8,152 nt of DNA, from the NCBI GenBank assembly GCA_937883885.1, contig CAKZXL010000613.1, positions 1 through 8,152 of the forward strand, read 5' to 3'. The notes below the pieces were generated by a model that saw only the letters and a list, made by a program, of their open reading frames with translations, searched no databases and had not been told where the DNA came from. The position numbers and the translations under genes were made by a program. This stretch comes from an uncultured Aquincola sp. GTDB lineage: Bacteria > Pseudomonadota > Gammaproteobacteria > Burkholderiales > Burkholderiaceae. Shown here piece after piece: positions 5,934 through 8,152 of the stretch. Within the stretch, counting starts at the first letter, position 1, and each line of letters opens with the position of its first letter.

Positions 5934-8027
5934 ATGCACAAGAAGCTGGCGTGCCTGCCGCTGGCCGCCGCATTGCTGTGGGCGGCCGGCGCCGAAGCCC
6001 GCGTCGTTCGCATCACCATCGACAGCAGCACGCCGGTGGCCGGCGGGCCGTTCGGCAGCGCTGGTGCCTATGAGTTGCTGCGCGGCACGGCCTATGGCGA
6101 GATCGACCCCGCCGACCCGCGCAACGCGCTGATCACCGACATCGAACTGGCCCCGCGCAATGCCAACGGCAAGGTGGCCTATGCCGCGCAGTTCGCGCTG
6201 CACAAGCCGGTGGACATGGGCCGGGCCTCGGGCGTGATGGTCTACAACGTGCCCAACCGCGGCAACCTGGCCACGCCTTACACCGCCGACGATCCGGGCT
6301 TTCTCTGGCGCCGCGGCGACGTGCTGCTGCAAAGCGCCTGGCAGGGCGACCTGCCCATCACCTCGCCCACCGCCAACAGCCTGGGCATCGACGTGCCCAT
6401 CGCCCGCAACGCCGACGGCACGCCGGTGACCGGCCCGGTGGTGCAGCGCTTCGTGGCCGTCAATGCGGCCAGTGGCGGCGCCTGGCAAACCACGCAAAGC
6501 CTGCCCGCCTCGCGCATGCCGGCCACGCTGGAGACGGCCGGCACCACGCTGGTCTCGGCCACGCGTGAGACGCCGGCCGGCGTCAAGTCGGGCGTGGTCA
6601 CCATCCCGCCCGGCGACTATGCCTTTGCCGATTGCCGCAGCACCCCCTTCCCCGGCCTGCCCGACCCCACGCGGCTGTGCCTGAAGAACGGCTTCGATCC
6701 CGCGCTGCTGTACGAGCTGGTGTACACGGCGCGCGACCCCCTGGTGCTGGGCGTGGGCAATGCGGCGATGCGCGACGTGATCGCCTTCTTCCGCCATGAG
6801 GCGCAGGACGATGCCGGCACCGCCAATCCGCTGGCCGCGCGGGTGCAGACGGTCATCGGCTTCGGCAATTCGCAGTCGGGCCGCTTCCAGAAGCACATGA
6901 TCAACAACGGCTTCAACGAAGACGAGCAAGGCCGGCGTGTGTGGGACGGCGTCAACACCAACATCGCCGGCATGATGGGCAGCTTCAACATCCGCTTTGC
7001 GCAGCCCGGCGAGATTGCCGAGCTGTACCTGCCCGGCGCCGATGGCCCGCTGTGGTGGGCCGACTATGAAGACACCGCACGCGGCCGACCGGCCTGGGGC
7101 CTGCTGACCCGCTGCAGCCGCAACAACACCTGCCCCAAGATCATGGAGACCTATGGCGGGCCGGAGATGTGGTACAGCCGCGGCAGCGTCGGCATTGCGG
7201 GCACCCGCGGCAGCGAAGACCTGCCACTGCCCGCCAACGTGCGCCGCTACTACCACGCCGGCACCGGCCATGGCGGCGGCCAGGGCGGCTACAACCTGGG
7301 CACACGCCCGGCCAACCCGGCGCAACTGGCCGGCAACCCCAATCCGCAGAACTACATCAACCGCGCGCTGTATGTGGCGATGGTCGACTGGGTGCGCAGC
7401 AACCGCGAGCCGCCGCCTTCGGCCTACCCACGCGTCGGCGATGGCACGCTGGTGGCCGCCACCTCGGCCGCGATGGGCTGGCCCGCCATTCCCAACGCGC
7501 CGCGGCCCGACGGCGTGGTGAACCCGGTGCTCGACTACGACTTCGGCCCCGGCTTCCGCTACAACGACGGCTCGGGCGTCATCAGCCAGGTGCCGCCCAC
7601 CATCCGGCAGGTGATCCCGACGCTGGTGCCACGGGTGGATGCCGATGGCAACGAGGTGGCCGGCGTGCGCTCGCTGCTGCACCGGCTGCCGCTGGGCACC
7701 TACACCGCCTGGGCGCCGATCGCCAGCGGGCCGCTGCAGGGCCGTGAAGCGTCGCTGGCTTCGGGCTACATCCCCTTTGCCAAGACCCGGGCCGAGCGGC
7801 TGGCCAGCCGCGACCCGCGGCCGTCGATCGAGGAGCGCTACCCCAACCTGTGGGCCTACTACGCCCGCGCCACGGCCGAGTCCAACAAGCTGGTGCGCGA
7901 CCGCCTGATGCTGCCCGACGATGCCGCCCGGCAGCTGCGCCGGGTGCTGAACGACATGCTGGCCAGCGGCCTGCTGCCCAGCAAGGGCCTGCCGCCGCAG
8001 CTGCTGCAAACCCCCACCGCCCCATGA
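5934..8027 (+). CDS. Secreted alpha/beta-hydrolase-domain protein of unknown substrate
   Basis: This 697-residue protein starts with a signal peptide (MHKKLACLPLAAALLWAAGA, cleavage probably after AEA at residue 22), so it acts in the periplasm or outside. It resembles the large alpha/beta hydrolase domain family (Pfam Abhydrolase_10 by recollection). The nucleophile elbow is GFGNSQSGR (309-317), in which Ser313 fits a small-x-Ser-x-small turn. YYHAGTGHGG (439-448) offers His441 or His446 as the catalytic base, and an acid may lie near IMETYGGPEMW (403-413). The mature part has four cysteines (234, 249, 394, 400), in close pairs that could form disulfides, as suits an exported protein. Such proteins probably cleave esters or lactones, but I know of no established substrate. 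The start has GAGGAG 7 nt upstream (5921-5926). A putative GntR operator precedes it, and a second secreted protein gene follows 14 nt after the stop. Family is fairly sure; catalytic assignments are tentative. Confidence 0.85.
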   Translation: MHKKLACLPLAAALLWAAGAEARVVRITIDSSTPVAGGPFGSAGAYELLRGTAYGEIDPADPRNALITDIELAPRNANGKVAYAAQFALHKPVDMGRASGVMVYNVPNRGNLATPYTADDPGFLWRRGDVLLQSAWQGDLPITSPTANSLGIDVPIARNADGTPVTGPVVQRFVAVNAASGGAWQTTQSLPASRMPATLETAGTTLVSATRETPAGVKSGVVTIPPGDYAFADCRSTPFPGLPDPTRLCLKNGFDPALLYELVYTARDPLVLGVGNAAMRDVIAFFRHEAQDDAGTANPLAARVQTVIGFGNSQSGRFQKHMINNGFNEDEQGRRVWDGVNTNIAGMMGSFNIRFAQPGEIAELYLPGADGPLWWADYEDTARGRPAWGLLTRCSRNNTCPKIMETYGGPEMWYSRGSVGIAGTRGSEDLPLPANVRRYYHAGTGHGGGQGGYNLGTRPANPAQLAGNPNPQNYINRALYVAMVDWVRSNREPPPSAYPRVGDGTLVAATSAAMGWPAIPNAPRPDGVVNPVLDYDFGPGFRYNDGSGVISQVPPTIRQVIPTLVPRVDADGNEVAGVRSLLHRLPLGTYTAWAPIASGPLQGREASLASGYIPFAKTRAERLASRDPRPSIEERYPNLWAYYARATAESNKLVRDRLMLPDDAARQLRRVLNDMLASGLLPSKGLPPQLLQTPTAP

Positions 8028-8041
8028 CCAGGAGCCCTTCC

Positions 8042-8152
8042 ATGAGCCTTGCCTTGCGCACCGCCGCCCTGGCCCTGCTGGCCGCCACCGCCAGCGCCCC
8101 GGTGTGGGCCTTCAGCTTCACCAGCAGCAGCTACAGCACCTCGGCCACCGCC
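8042..8152 (+). CDS. Secreted protein of unknown function, N-terminal fragment
   Basis: The last 37 codons are open to the right edge. They begin MSLALRTAALALLAATASAP and continue VWAFSFTSSSYSTSATA. The first 23 residues form a signal peptide (one Arg, a hydrophobic Ala/Leu core, cleavage likely after VWA), and the visible mature part is rich in Ser and Thr. AGGAG (8030-8034) lies 7 nt before the ATG, and only 14 nt separate it from the hydrolase stop, so the two are almost certainly one transcript. The Ser/Thr-rich start after the signal peptide would suit a surface or PEP-CTERM-type exported protein, but nothing visible confirms that. I do not recognise the family from this fragment. Confidence 0.75.
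   Translation, partial: MSLALRTAALALLAATASAPVWAFSFTSSSYSTSATA

Noticed and set aside
5442..8009. Very long minus-strand open frame (855 codons) opposite gntR and the hydrolase
   Set aside because: Low-complexity His/Gly/Arg/Ala-rich translation without motifs. It is the mirror of well-supported GntR and hydrolase genes, and it crosses their regulatory gap at 5835-5933.

Overview
The window is very GC-rich DNA with strong third-position G/C bias. Its gene families (a TRAP transporter operon, a GcvA-like LysR regulator, an FCD-type GntR regulator and a large secreted esterase-like protein) are typical of soil or freshwater Betaproteobacteria. Order Burkholderiales is the best guess, but this is an inference from gene content and composition; there is no rRNA or other marker here.

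Left module, minus strand (about 4065 down to 1, running off the left edge): a compact operon in the order SDR dehydrogenase, TRAP solute-binding protein (DctP), TRAP small permease (DctQ), TRAP large permease (DctM), then the N-terminal subunit of a split transketolase. Gaps between genes are 12-58 nt, and the largest holds a perfect GC-rich palindrome just upstream of dctP. The set reads as uptake plus first catabolic steps for an unidentified polyhydroxylated organic acid: import by TRAP, oxidation of an alcohol to a ketone by the SDR, and two-carbon cleavage or transfer by the transketolase. A LysR regulator (4181-5110, plus strand) is divergent from this operon across a 115-bp intergenic region that contains overlapping inverted repeats.

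Right module, plus strand (5112-8152): a GntR/FCD regulator, a 697-residue secreted alpha/beta-hydrolase-domain protein, and the start of a second secreted protein cut by the right edge. The regions upstream of gntR and of the hydrolase gene carry near-identical 10-bp elements (form TGTRTGCAYM), two per promoter. They sit at similar distances from each start codon, which predicts that the GntR protein controls both its own gene and the hydrolase operon. The LysR/SDR promoter lacks this motif, so the two modules appear to have separate regulation.

Most interesting points: the shared GntR operator defining a small regulon around a secreted hydrolase of unknown substrate; the unusual SDR + TRAP + split-transketolase combination; and a possibly leaderless gntR transcript. 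No RNA genes, insertion sequences, CRISPR arrays or phage features were seen. No stretch longer than about 120 bases is without a gene.
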